64,000 nt of DNA. Source: Vicinamibacteria bacterium (GTDB lineage: Bacteria; Acidobacteriota; Vicinamibacteria; Fen-336). Below are positions 19,625 through 28,077 of the stretch, one piece after another; position 1 is the stretch's first letter, and each line of letters starts with the position of its first letter. Both the position numbers and the translations under genes were made by a program. The stretch is from assembly GCA_025994075.1 (NCBI GenBank), contig JAMQGV010000046.1, positions 62,001-126,000 on the forward strand. The letters run 5' to 3'. Below the pieces are notes generated by a model. The model did not search any database and was not told where the DNA came from. It saw only the letters and a program-made list of their open reading frames with translations.

Positions 19625-22600
19625 ACGGGCCGCGCCTGCGCAAGCGCTACGAGCTGGTGCGCGAACTCGGCCGCAGCCCGGCCTGCGTGACCCACCTCGC
19701 CCACGACCACGAGCGCGACCGCCCCTGCGTCGTCAAGGTCCTCTCGCTGCAGCGCGCGAGCCACGCCAAGGAGCAGGAGCTGTTCGAGCGCGAAGCCGCG
19801 GTGCTGGCGCGCCTGGATCACCCGCGCATCCCGCGCTTCCTGGACTACTTCAGCGAAGAGGCGGGCGACGACCTGCGGATCGTGCTGGTCCAGCAACACG
19901 TCGCCGGCACCGACCTCGCCCGTCTGGTCCGGAGCGGCCGCCTGTTCACGGAGGCTGACGTGGTTCGGCTGGGCATCGAACTGTGCCGCGTCCTCGAGTA
20001 CCTGCACGCCCTGCAGCCGCCGGTGCTTCACCGCGACATCAAGCCGTCGAACGTGCTGCTCGACGACCAGGGGGCGCCCTGGCTCGTCGACTTCGGCGCG
20101 GTGCGCGACACGTTGCGGCGCGACCGCGACCCCCTGCTGGCGCCCGGCGGGCCGACCGTCGTCGGCACCTTCGGCTACATGCCGCTCGAACAGGCGCAAG
20201 GGCTGGCCGTGGCGGCGTCGGACGTCTCCGCGCTGGCGGCCACGCTGGTCTTCGTCCTGGCGAGGCGCGAGCCCTGGGAGCTGGGCAAGCGCGGGATCGC
20301 CCTCGACTTGCGGGCCCTCGCCGTGTCACCCCGGCTGCGCGCGGCGCTGGAGCGGGCGCTCGAGCCGGACTGGCGCCGGCGCACCGCGAGCGCACGGGCC
20401 CTGCGCGAGCAGCTCGAGGCCGTGGCGCGCCCCGAGCCGAGCCGGGCGGGCGCCGTCGCCGCGGCCGCGTTGACCGCGGGGGTGCTCGCTGCAGCCCTGT
20501 TCGTGGCGCGAAGCCCGACGCGCGACGCCGCACCACCCGTCGCGCCGCCGACGGCCCCTGCCCGAGCGCAGGTCCCGACTGCCGCCCTCCAGCTCGGTGT
20601 GCCCGCCTTCCGCCATGGAGGCCCGGTGCGGGCCGTCGCGTTCGTGGCCGGCGGGCTCGTGAGCGGCGGCGACGACGCGACGGTGAGCCTGTGGGACCTG
20701 CCCGGCGGCAACGAACGCTGGCGCGTGTCGACCGCCGACGGAGTGCGGGCGCTGGCGGCGTCCGGCGATCGCATCGCCGTCGCCTCGGGCGCTCACGTCC
20801 CGCTGCGGTTGCTCGACACCTCCGGTCGCACGGTCGCGCGGCTCGCCGTCCCCGCCGAGCTTCCGCATCACGTCCCGCGCTTCGCCCTGGCCTTCGCCGC
20901 CGACGGCTCGACCCTCGTCTCGTCCACCGGCTCGGGGCGAGTCGACCTCTGGAGCGCGACCGACGGCGCCCACCGCGCGACCGTTCGCCCCTGCGGCGAG
21001 ACCGCGGCGATGCCCCTGGCCGCCTTGCCCGGCGGCGGCTTCGTCGTCTCCTGCGAGGGCCGCGCGCTGGTCGCCCTCGACGACGGGCTGCGGGGGCGCC
21101 GCCGAGTGGAGAGGTCTCACCCGGCGACCGCCCTGGTGCCGCTGAGGCAGGACCTCGTGGGCCTCGTCTCACGGCAGGGCGGGGTCACGCTGTTCGACCT
21201 CGAGCGTGCAGTCCCGCGCACCGATCACCCTTCCACCTACGCTCACGAGGGCGTCGAGAGCGCGACGCTCTCGGCCGATCGCCGACTCCTGGCGCTCGGG
21301 CTGGGCAATGGGGCGGCCGTCGTGGTCGACCTCGCCAGCGGCCAGCGCGTCCACGCCTTCGAGGGCCTCGGGTCCGCCGTGTTGGACGTGGCGTTCTCGG
21401 CCGACGGGCGCCAGCTCGCCGCCGCGCTTTTCGACCACCGGGCGAGCGTGTTCAGCCTCGAGGGAGGCAGCGTGAAGGCGAGCCATGGCCCGCCGATCGC
21501 CGCGCCTGGCGCGATCAGCGCGCTGGCCTTCGCGGCCGACGGACACCTCTTCGCGGCCTCCAGCGCGGGCCAGCTGCGAGAGTGGCGGCCGGGTGGCGGG
21601 CTCGCGGGGCAGCGCAACCTCGCCGGCTCGGTGTCCGACCTGATGACCCTCGAGGGCAACCGCCTGCTGGCGGTGATCGGCGACAGGTCCTTTCACGCCG
21701 AGGAGCGCAAGCGCCGGCTCGTCGTCCAGGACCGCTCCGGCGCGCCCGCTCGCGAGGTCGTGCTGCCGGCCGCCACCCGCGGGCTCGTGCTCGACCCGGG
21801 CCGGGTCATCACGGGAGGCCCGGGCCGGCTCGACTTGTGGGGCCTGGCGGGCGAGCCACGGGTGTCGTGGCCACTCGCGGGGGCGAGCGAATGGCCGCTG
21901 GCCATCGCCACCGACGGCGGCGCACTGGTGACCCTGAGGGATGCCGAGCGTGGCGGTCGCCCGACGCTGGTGCTGCGCGAGGGCCGCGGTGGGCAGGAGC
22001 TGGCGCGCCTCTCGAGTCGCGGCGGTGGCGCGGCCCCACGGCCCTGCAGCGGCGGCCGCCACGACCACCTGATCTTCGAAGGTCGCCTGATGCGGGTCGT
22101 GGGCGGCCCGCGCCCCGACCTCGTCGAACGGGGTGCGGTCTCCGGAGATGCGTGCTCGGTGTCGCCCGACGGCCGCCTGCTGGCGGTGCGCGAGCGGTCG
22201 TGGGCGAACGACGAGTCCGCTTCCCGGGTGCTGGTGCTGGCCGTGCCTGAACCGCCGAGCCCCGGGCAGTCGCTGAAGGTGCTCGCGGCCCTGACCGGGC
22301 ATCGCGGCCCGGTCACGGCCCTCGCGTTTTCGGCCGACGGGAGAAGACTGGCCACCGGCGGGGCCGACGGCACGGTGCTCGACTGGGAAATCGAAACGGC
22401 GCTGAAGGCGAGCACGGAGCCGCGACCCGAAGCGGAAGCGCCCTGGGAGTTCGGCCTCGACGACGGCGGGTTGGTCACCGCTCCCGGCGCGGCGCTCGAG
22501 GTGATCGCTGGGGTCGACGGTCGCGCCCTCGCCGTCGGCTCGCCACTGCGGCTCGAGGGTGCGACTCCGGGTTCGCGGGAGTGGACGTTCGCCGGCTGGT

Positions 22601-24138
22601 TCGCCGTCCTCGAGCGCTCGCCGTCGGCGGTGCCGCAGCGTCTCTTCGGCTCTCGCGGCGCGTCGCTCGAGGTGGCGGCGAACGCCTCCCCGAGCCTGGT
22701 CCTCGGCCTGGAAGGAGGCGCGAGCGCCCACGTCTCGCTGCACCCGTGGACCGGACCGTGGACGCCGGGCACGTGGCATCACGTCGCGATCGTCCAGGGC
22801 GCGCGAGGGACTCGGATCTGCGTCGACGCGATCTGTGGCGAAGCGCCGCCGCTCGGGGCACGAGCCGCCGGGCAGTTCGAGCCACTCGAGCTGGGACCGC
22901 GGCCGGGGCAGGACCCGGGCCGGGTCGCCGTCGACGCGCTGCGGATCCACGCGCGCGCGCTCGGCGACGCCGAGCTCGCGGCCGAGGCGCGCACGACCCA
23001 CGTGCGGCCGCTGTCCACGCCGACGCCGCTGCCGCAGCGCGCGGCGGCGGCCCTGGAGGCCACGCCCGAGCCGATCGTGCCCGCCGACGCCAGCCGCCTC
23101 GTCTCCCGCGAGGTGCAGCCCGACTTCGAGGTGTTGCGGTTCACCGGGCCGATGGCGGCGCTCGAGCTGTTCGACATCGAGGTCGGGGGTGGCCGGGTCT
23201 GGGTCGCCACCTCCCGCGGGCTGCTCGAGCACGACCCCGCCCGCGGGATGTGGCGCCTGCACGGCCGCGCGGCGGGGTTGCCGGGAGAGCGCCTGACTCA
23301 GATCGCCTGGGTCGCCGGGCGGGTCGTGGTCGCGGCCAGCGAGGTGACCCGTCCCGGCGTCGCCGAGCTGCGCGGCATCCACGCGTTCGACCCCACGGTC
23401 GACCGCTTCTCGCCGCTCGAGATCGGGTCGCCGGGCGTGTGGGAGCTCTCGGGCGAAGGCGACAGCCTGTGGATCGGCCGCGGCAGCGGCGCCGAGGCGC
23501 GCGCACTCGCTCCGCTCGGCAAGCCGTTGCTCGAGGCCAGTCCCGTGCGCAGCTTCACGCGGGCGGCCGGACAACTGCAGCATCAGGACGTGTACCGCAT
23601 CCTCGTGCGCCCCGAGTCCGTGTGGTTCACCTCGATGGGCGAGTTCGTGCGCGATGCGGACGGGAAGGACGGGGCTTTCGTCGGCGGCGGGTTGGCGATG
23701 TGGGACCGCGCCGCGGATCGCTTCCACCGTTGGGGCGTGGAGGCGGGCCTGGCCGACGGCTACGGTGCGGCGATCGCCGCGGACGAGCGCGAGGCGTGGC
23801 TCACCCATTTCCGGGACGAACGAGGCGTGAGCCGGCTGGACCGCGCCAGCGGGCGGTGGCAGGCGTTCCACCAGTCCTCGAATGGCGAACGGCTCGGCGG
23901 GATCGCGATCGCGCTCACGCCGCGCCACGCCTGGATCGGCAGCCAACGGGGCCTGCTGCGCGTGGACCGCGACACGATGGCGGCCCGGCGCTACGGCGAG
24001 GGCCTGCCCGGCCACATCCTGTACGGGATTGCCGAAGGCTTCGGCGCTCTGTGGGTGACGGTCTACGGCACCTCCAGCCGCGGCGCCGAAGGCTGGCGCA
24101 CGCAGGCCGGGCTGGTCCGCATCCCGCTCGCACGCTGA
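19621..24138 (+). CDS. Membrane Ser/Thr protein kinase with WD40-type propeller, LamG-like domain and second propeller (copy 2)
   Basis: A 1505-residue paralogue of the preceding kinase. HRD is at 137-139, DFG at 157-159 and the lysine lies in CVVKVLSL. Its glycine loop is LGRSPACVTHLA: the glycine of the upstream copy's loop centre is replaced, so nucleotide binding may be altered. A single helix near 280-300 is followed by WD40-type repeats, a LamG-like module (about 980-1130) and, unlike copy 1, a C-terminal about 300 residues with repeats such as GGGRVWVATSRGLLEHDP and ALTPRHAWIGSQRGLLRVD. These resemble the Reg_prop propellers of hybrid two-component sensors. GTG start in a 4-bp overlap. 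Confidence 0.92.
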   Translation: MNGPRLRKRYELVRELGRSPACVTHLAHDHERDRPCVVKVLSLQRASHAKEQELFEREAAVLARLDHPRIPRFLDYFSEEAGDDLRIVLVQQHVAGTDLARLVRSGRLFTEADVVRLGIELCRVLEYLHALQPPVLHRDIKPSNVLLDDQGAPWLVDFGAVRDTLRRDRDPLLAPGGPTVVGTFGYMPLEQAQGLAVAASDVSALAATLVFVLARREPWELGKRGIALDLRALAVSPRLRAALERALEPDWRRRTASARALREQLEAVARPEPSRAGAVAAAALTAGVLAAALFVARSPTRDAAPPVAPPTAPARAQVPTAALQLGVPAFRHGGPVRAVAFVAGGLVSGGDDATVSLWDLPGGNERWRVSTADGVRALAASGDRIAVASGAHVPLRLLDTSGRTVARLAVPAELPHHVPRFALAFAADGSTLVSSTGSGRVDLWSATDGAHRATVRPCGETAAMPLAALPGGGFVVSCEGRALVALDDGLRGRRRVERSHPATALVPLRQDLVGLVSRQGGVTLFDLERAVPRTDHPSTYAHEGVESATLSADRRLLALGLGNGAAVVVDLASGQRVHAFEGLGSAVLDVAFSADGRQLAAALFDHRASVFSLEGGSVKASHGPPIAAPGAISALAFAADGHLFAASSAGQLREWRPGGGLAGQRNLAGSVSDLMTLEGNRLLAVIGDRSFHAEERKRRLVVQDRSGAPAREVVLPAATRGLVLDPGRVITGGPGRLDLWGLAGEPRVSWPLAGASEWPLAIATDGGALVTLRDAERGGRPTLVLREGRGGQELARLSSRGGGAAPRPCSGGRHDHLIFEGRLMRVVGGPRPDLVERGAVSGDACSVSPDGRLLAVRERSWANDESASRVLVLAVPEPPSPGQSLKVLAALTGHRGPVTALAFSADGRRLATGGADGTVLDWEIETALKASTEPRPEAEAPWEFGLDDGGLVTAPGAALEVIAGVDGRALAVGSPLRLEGATPGSREWTFAGWFAVLERSPSAVPQRLFGSRGASLEVAANASPSLVLGLEGGASAHVSLHPWTGPWTPGTWHHVAIVQGARGTRICVDAICGEAPPLGARAAGQFEPLELGPRPGQDPGRVAVDALRIHARALGDAELAAEARTTHVRPLSTPTPLPQRAAAALEATPEPIVPADASRLVSREVQPDFEVLRFTGPMAALELFDIEVGGGRVWVATSRGLLEHDPARGMWRLHGRAAGLPGERLTQIAWVAGRVVVAASEVTRPGVAELRGIHAFDPTVDRFSPLEIGSPGVWELSGEGDSLWIGRGSGAEARALAPLGKPLLEASPVRSFTRAAGQLQHQDVYRILVRPESVWFTSMGEFVRDADGKDGAFVGGGLAMWDRAADRFHRWGVEAGLADGYGAAIAADEREAWLTHFRDERGVSRLDRASGRWQAFHQSSNGERLGGIAIALTPRHAWIGSQRGLLRVDRDTMAARRYGEGLPGHILYGIAEGFGALWVTVYGTSSRGAEGWRTQAGLVRIPLAR

Positions 24139-24154
24139 GGGCGCCCGGCGGGAG

Positions 24155-24160
24155 TACACT
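24155..24160 (+). promoter_or_regulatory. Near-leaderless -10 hexamer (TACACT) of the MgtC/DUF4010 gene
   Basis: TACACT ends 9 nt before the ATG at 24170. Transcription would begin within about 3 nt of the start codon. No Shine-Dalgarno sequence is visible. Confidence 0.55.
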
Positions 24161-24169
24161 GGGCGCGCC

Positions 24170-25435
24170 ATGACGGCGACCGTCGAGCTGGCGGCGCGCT
24201 TCGCTTCGGCCCTCGGGCTCGGGCTGCTGCTCGGCCTCGAGCGGGAGCGCGGCCAGCGCCCCGACGAGGAGCCGGTGGCGGGCGTGCGGACCTTCGCGCT
24301 GGTCGCCCTGCTGGGCGCGACGGCTGCGCACCTCCACCTCGCGGCAGGACTGACCGCGCTGCTGCTGGCGGCTTTCGCCGCGGTCGCGGCGCTGGCGGTG
24401 GTCTCGTACTACGTGACCGCGCGCCACGGCGACGTCGGGGCCACCACCGAGGTCACGGTGCTGATGACGTTCTTCGTCGGCACCCTGTGCGGCCTGGGCC
24501 GGCTGGGGCTGGCGACGGCGCTGACGGTGACGGCGCTGCTGCTGCTGTCGAGCAAGGGCGTCACCCACCGCATCGTGGGCCGCGTCGAGCCGGCCGACGT
24601 GGAGGCCACGCTCAAGTTCGCGATCATCACGGCGATCGTGCTGCCGCTGCTGCCCGACCGGAACTTCGGGCCGCCGCCGCTCGACGTGCTGAACCCGTAC
24701 AAGGTCTGGCTGATGGTCGTGCTGATCTCCGGCCTCAACTTCGCGAGCTACGTGCTCGTCAAGGTGGTGGGCCAGGAGCACGGCATCGGCCTCACCGGGG
24801 TGCTCGGCGGCCTGGTGTCGAGCACCGCGGTGACGCTCGGCTTCTCGCAGCGCAGCCGCTCCGAGCCCGCGCTCGCGCCCACCTTCACGCTCGGCATCCT
24901 GGTCGCCTGGACCGTGATGTTCTTCCGGGTGCTGATCGTGGTCGCGCTGATCGCTCCGCCGCTGGCGCGCCGCCTGGCGCCGGGCGTGCTGCTGCTCGGC
25001 GTCGTCAACCTGGCCGCCTGCGCGTGGCTGTGGACGCGGCGGGCGGGCGGGGGAGCCAGCACCGTGCGCTCGGGCAGCAACCCGTTCGAGCTGGGCGAGG
25101 CCATCAAGTTCGGCGCCATCTTCGGCCTCGTCACCGTGGTCGCCAAGGCCGCGCAGCTCTACTTCGGAAACGCGGGCCTCTACCTCGCCGGCGCCGTCGC
25201 CGGCCTCACCGACGTCGACGCCATCGCGCTGTCGATGGCGGCGCTGGCGCAGTCGGATCCGGGCCAGCTCGGCCCCGCCGCGCTGACGATCCTGATCGCG
25301 CTGGTCGCCAACACCGTGGTCAAGGCCGGCATGGCGCTGACCCTGGGCGCGCACGAGCTGCGGCGGCCGATGCTCGCCTCGACCGCCGCCCTGCTGCTGG
25401 CGGCCGCCGCGGCCGCCTTCCTGCTGCTCGCCTGA
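24170..25435 (+). CDS. MgtC/SapB + DUF4010 inner-membrane protein
   Basis: Predicted 421-residue protein with about 12 hydrophobic helices. The N-terminal part carries the MgtC signature (LGLLLGLERER, then GVRTFALVALLGA); the C-terminal two thirds match the DUF4010 layout (GLVSSTAVTLGFSQRS; LAGAVAGLTDVDAIALSMA). The family is linked to magnesium or low-phosphate adaptation, but the transport role is not settled. The ATG is immediately downstream of a TACACT hexamer. It converges on glnA with only 6 bp between the stops. Confidence 0.9.
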   Translation: MTATVELAARFASALGLGLLLGLERERGQRPDEEPVAGVRTFALVALLGATAAHLHLAAGLTALLLAAFAAVAALAVVSYYVTARHGDVGATTEVTVLMTFFVGTLCGLGRLGLATALTVTALLLLSSKGVTHRIVGRVEPADVEATLKFAIITAIVLPLLPDRNFGPPPLDVLNPYKVWLMVVLISGLNFASYVLVKVVGQEHGIGLTGVLGGLVSSTAVTLGFSQRSRSEPALAPTFTLGILVAWTVMFFRVLIVVALIAPPLARRLAPGVLLLGVVNLAACAWLWTRRAGGGASTVRSGSNPFELGEAIKFGAIFGLVTVVAKAAQLYFGNAGLYLAGAVAGLTDVDAIALSMAALAQSDPGQLGPAALTILIALVANTVVKAGMALTLGAHELRRPMLASTAALLLAAAAAAFLLLA

Positions 25436-25441
25436 CGCGGC

Positions 25442-26788
25442 TCAGAAGTACAGCTCGTACTCCTGGGGCGTCGGCGCGTTGTACACGTAGGCGGCCTCTT
25501 CGCGCTTGATCTTCGTCCACAGGTCCAGCAGCGCCGGCGGGAAGGCCGGCAGCAGGTACTCGCGGTCGCTCTCCAGGCCGTCGAGCACGCGGTCGAGGCT
25601 CAGCGGGAAGCTGCGCGCGCCTTCCGCCCGGTCGAAGCCGAGGGCCACCGGGTCGGCGCCGCGGCCGATGCCGTCGAGGCCGGCCAGCGCCATCGCCGAG
25701 AGCATGTAGTAGGTGTTCGCGGTGGCGTCGCCGGTGCGGTACTCGATGCGCACGTCTTCGCCCCTGGCGTAGCCCGGCACGCGCACGGCCGCCGCGCGGC
25801 TGGCCATCGCGAAGGTGGCGTTGACCGGAGCCTCGTAGCCCGGCACCAGCCGCTTGTAGGAGTTGGTCGAGGGATTGGTGAGCGCCAGCAGCGAGCCGGT
25901 CAGCGAGTGTTCCAGCAGGCCGGCCGTGTAGTGCAGGGCCAGCGGGCTCAGGCCGAAGAGGGCGTCGCCGTGGAACAGCGAGCGCCCGCCCTTCTCGAGG
26001 TACTGGTGGACGTGCATGCCGTTGCCCGCGGCCTTGTAGATCGGCTTCGGCATGAAGGTCACGAAGGCGCCCAGCTCGCCCGCCACGGACCGGATGATCC
26101 ACTTCGCCAGGGTGACCGCGTCGGCGGCCTCCAGCAGCGGCATGAAGTCGAGCTCGATCTCGAGCTGGGCGGCGCCGACCTCGTGGTGGTGGTACTTGAC
26201 GGGGATGCCGATCGCTCCCATCTGGGCGACCACCTGGTTGCGCAGCGTGAAGTAGCGGTCCTCCGGCATCAGCCGGTGGTAGCCCTTGTGGATGCCGAAG
26301 CGCGGCTGGTCGTAGAAGTGCTCGCCGATGCCCTCGGGGCTCTCCAGCTTGTAGTACGAGTGCGCGAAGTCGGTCGCGTAGGCGACGTGCTGGAAGACGT
26401 AGAACTCCAGCTCGACCAGCATCTTCGCGCCGTCGGCCACGCCCCGCTCGGCGAGCGCCTGCAGTGCCCGGCGGGCGACCGCGCGCGGATACTGGGCGAA
26501 CGGCTCGCCTTCCGTGGAGCGCACGTCGCACAGGCAGTGCAGGATCCGCTGGCCGCCCTCTTCGGACACGAAGGCCCGCTTCAGGTCGGGGATCGCGACC
26601 ATGTCCGAGCTGGTGACGCGGGCGAAGCCGAAGTTGGAGGCGTCGAAGCCGACGCCTTCCGCGAACAGCTTCGGGCCGACGTAGCCGCGCGGCAGGGTGA
26701 CGTGGCGCAGGCCGCCGTAGATGTCGAGCACGAGCAGGTCGAGGAAATCGATCGCGGACAGGTCGCCGCCGTGGGGCTTGAGGTTCAT
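25442..26788 (-). CDS. glnA: Type I glutamine synthetase (alpha-like, no adenylylation site)
   Basis: Makes glutamine from glutamate, ammonia and ATP. At 448 residues it is a short GSI. Seen: the glutamate pair region ELEFYVFQ, KYHHHEVGAAQLEIELDF, MPKPIYKAAGNGMHVHQYL, NPSTNSYKRLVPGYEAP, RIEYRTGDATANTYY and the C-terminal PQEYELYF. The adenylylation tyrosine loop of the beta subtype (NLYDLPPEE) is replaced by ALGFDRAEGA, so control by GlnE is not expected. GAGG lies 7 nt before the ATG. It lies 57 bp behind the adenosine deaminase gene, which releases ammonia, a plausible nitrogen-recycling pair. Confidence 0.95.
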   Translation of the reverse strand: MNLKPHGGDLSAIDFLDLLVLDIYGGLRHVTLPRGYVGPKLFAEGVGFDASNFGFARVTSSDMVAIPDLKRAFVSEEGGQRILHCLCDVRSTEGEPFAQYPRAVARRALQALAERGVADGAKMLVELEFYVFQHVAYATDFAHSYYKLESPEGIGEHFYDQPRFGIHKGYHRLMPEDRYFTLRNQVVAQMGAIGIPVKYHHHEVGAAQLEIELDFMPLLEAADAVTLAKWIIRSVAGELGAFVTFMPKPIYKAAGNGMHVHQYLEKGGRSLFHGDALFGLSPLALHYTAGLLEHSLTGSLLALTNPSTNSYKRLVPGYEAPVNATFAMASRAAAVRVPGYARGEDVRIEYRTGDATANTYYMLSAMALAGLDGIGRGADPVALGFDRAEGARSFPLSLDRVLDGLESDREYLLPAFPPALLDLWTKIKREEAAYVYNAPTPQEYELYF

Positions 26789-26845
26789 GATGGGCCTCGA
26801 TTCGGGGTGGGAGTCGGGTTGGCGAGGACGGCCGCGCCGCCGGCC

Positions 26846-28051
26846 CTAGATGGAGCCGGACATCACGCGGTCGGCGTAGTCGATCACCTCGCGGACGTAG
26901 GTGCGCTTCTCCAGGTACGTGCCCGGGTAGAAGCTGCGCTTGAAGCCGTAGATCAGGATGTCGCGAACCTCGCGCTCGGTGAGGTCGAAGGCCTCGACCG
27001 CGCGCGCGATCTCGCGGGAGACGGTGGTGTCGGAGACCAGGCGGTTGTCGGTGCAGAACGTCGTCGACAGCCGCCGCTTGCGCATCTCGCCGAACGGGTG
27101 CTTGCTCAGGTCGCCCGCCAGCTCGGGCACCGTCTGCTGGTTCGAGGTCAGGCACACCTCGATCGTGATGCGCTTGTCGGCGATGTACTGGGCCAGCGAC
27201 TCGACGTAGGCCTTGCGGTCCTCGATCCGCGGGTCCTGGATGCGGCTCTCGTCGAACAGCCAGGTGCCGTGGCCGACGCGGTCGGCGTGCAGGTCGCCGA
27301 TCGCCTGGAAGATCGACTCCGGGCCGTAGTCCTCGCCGGCGTGCACGGTCTTGCCGAGGAAGTTCTCGTGGGCGACCTGGTAGGCGACGTGGTGCTCGTC
27401 GGCGGGGTAGCCCTTCTCCTGGCCGGCGAGGTCGAGGCCGACGACCAGCAGCCCCTCGTCGTGGCGCAGGCGGGCGGCGGCCCGCGCCACCTCCATGCTG
27501 GCCGCGGCATAGATCTCGTGGATCGGCGCCTCCGGCATGGCGTCGAAGAAGCGCTTGTAGCCCGGCGAGAACTCGCCCGTGAAGAACCGCATCGCGCACA
27601 GGATCATGCCGGCCGCGAAGCGCGGCTCGTGGCCGCCCGCGACCTCGGGCCGGGCGTTGAAGGCCGCCGTCGCCCGCCGCAGGCCGCGGTCGACGGCGCG
27701 CACGACGTCGGAGAGCTCGAGCCCGGGCCGCACGTGGAGCTGCGGCGCGAAACGCACCTCGACGTAGCGGACGCCTTCAGCCTGGCAGTCCTCGCACAGC
27801 TCGAACGCCGCCCGTTCCAGGGCCTCGACGTCCGACAGCGCCGCGACCGTGTAGGAGAAGCCCGCCAGGTACTCGGCGAGGTTCGCGTACTGGGGACGGA
27901 ACACCAGCTCGCGCAGCCCCTCCTCGGTGTCCGAGGGCAGCGACACGCGGCGCTCGCGGCACATCTCGATCAGCGACGGCAGGCGGAGCGAGCCGTCCAG
28001 GTGGCAGTGCAGGTCGGTCTTGGGCAGGCGGCGGATGATGTCGGCTTTCAT
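26846..28051 (-). CDS. Adenosine deaminase family protein
   Basis: A 401-residue zinc hydrolase that would deaminate adenosine or a related purine. Zinc motif TDLHCHLDGSLR, catalytic HAGED, VGHGT and SNQQT are present. Near the end, where classical enzymes have TDDP, this protein has CTDNRLVSDTT, so the second aspartate is Asn; this marks a distinct subfamily, and the substrate may not be adenosine. The ATG at 28051 has no Shine-Dalgarno but lies 6 nt after a CACAAT hexamer, so it may be leaderless even though tnaA ends only 26 bp upstream. Confidence 0.9.
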   Translation of the reverse strand: MKADIIRRLPKTDLHCHLDGSLRLPSLIEMCRERRVSLPSDTEEGLRELVFRPQYANLAEYLAGFSYTVAALSDVEALERAAFELCEDCQAEGVRYVEVRFAPQLHVRPGLELSDVVRAVDRGLRRATAAFNARPEVAGGHEPRFAAGMILCAMRFFTGEFSPGYKRFFDAMPEAPIHEIYAAASMEVARAAARLRHDEGLLVVGLDLAGQEKGYPADEHHVAYQVAHENFLGKTVHAGEDYGPESIFQAIGDLHADRVGHGTWLFDESRIQDPRIEDRKAYVESLAQYIADKRITIEVCLTSNQQTVPELAGDLSKHPFGEMRKRRLSTTFCTDNRLVSDTTVSREIARAVEAFDLTEREVRDILIYGFKRSFYPGTYLEKRTYVREVIDYADRVMSGSI

Positions 28052-28057
28052 GGACCT

Positions 28058-28063
28058 ATTGTG
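28058..28063 (-). promoter_or_regulatory. Putative leaderless -10 (CACAAT) of the adenosine deaminase gene
   Basis: On the minus strand CACAAT is followed by six bases and then the ATG at 28051. It sits in the 26-bp gap after tnaA, so it could give independent transcription. Confidence 0.45.
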
Positions 28064-28077
28064 GCCTCGGTGCGCGA

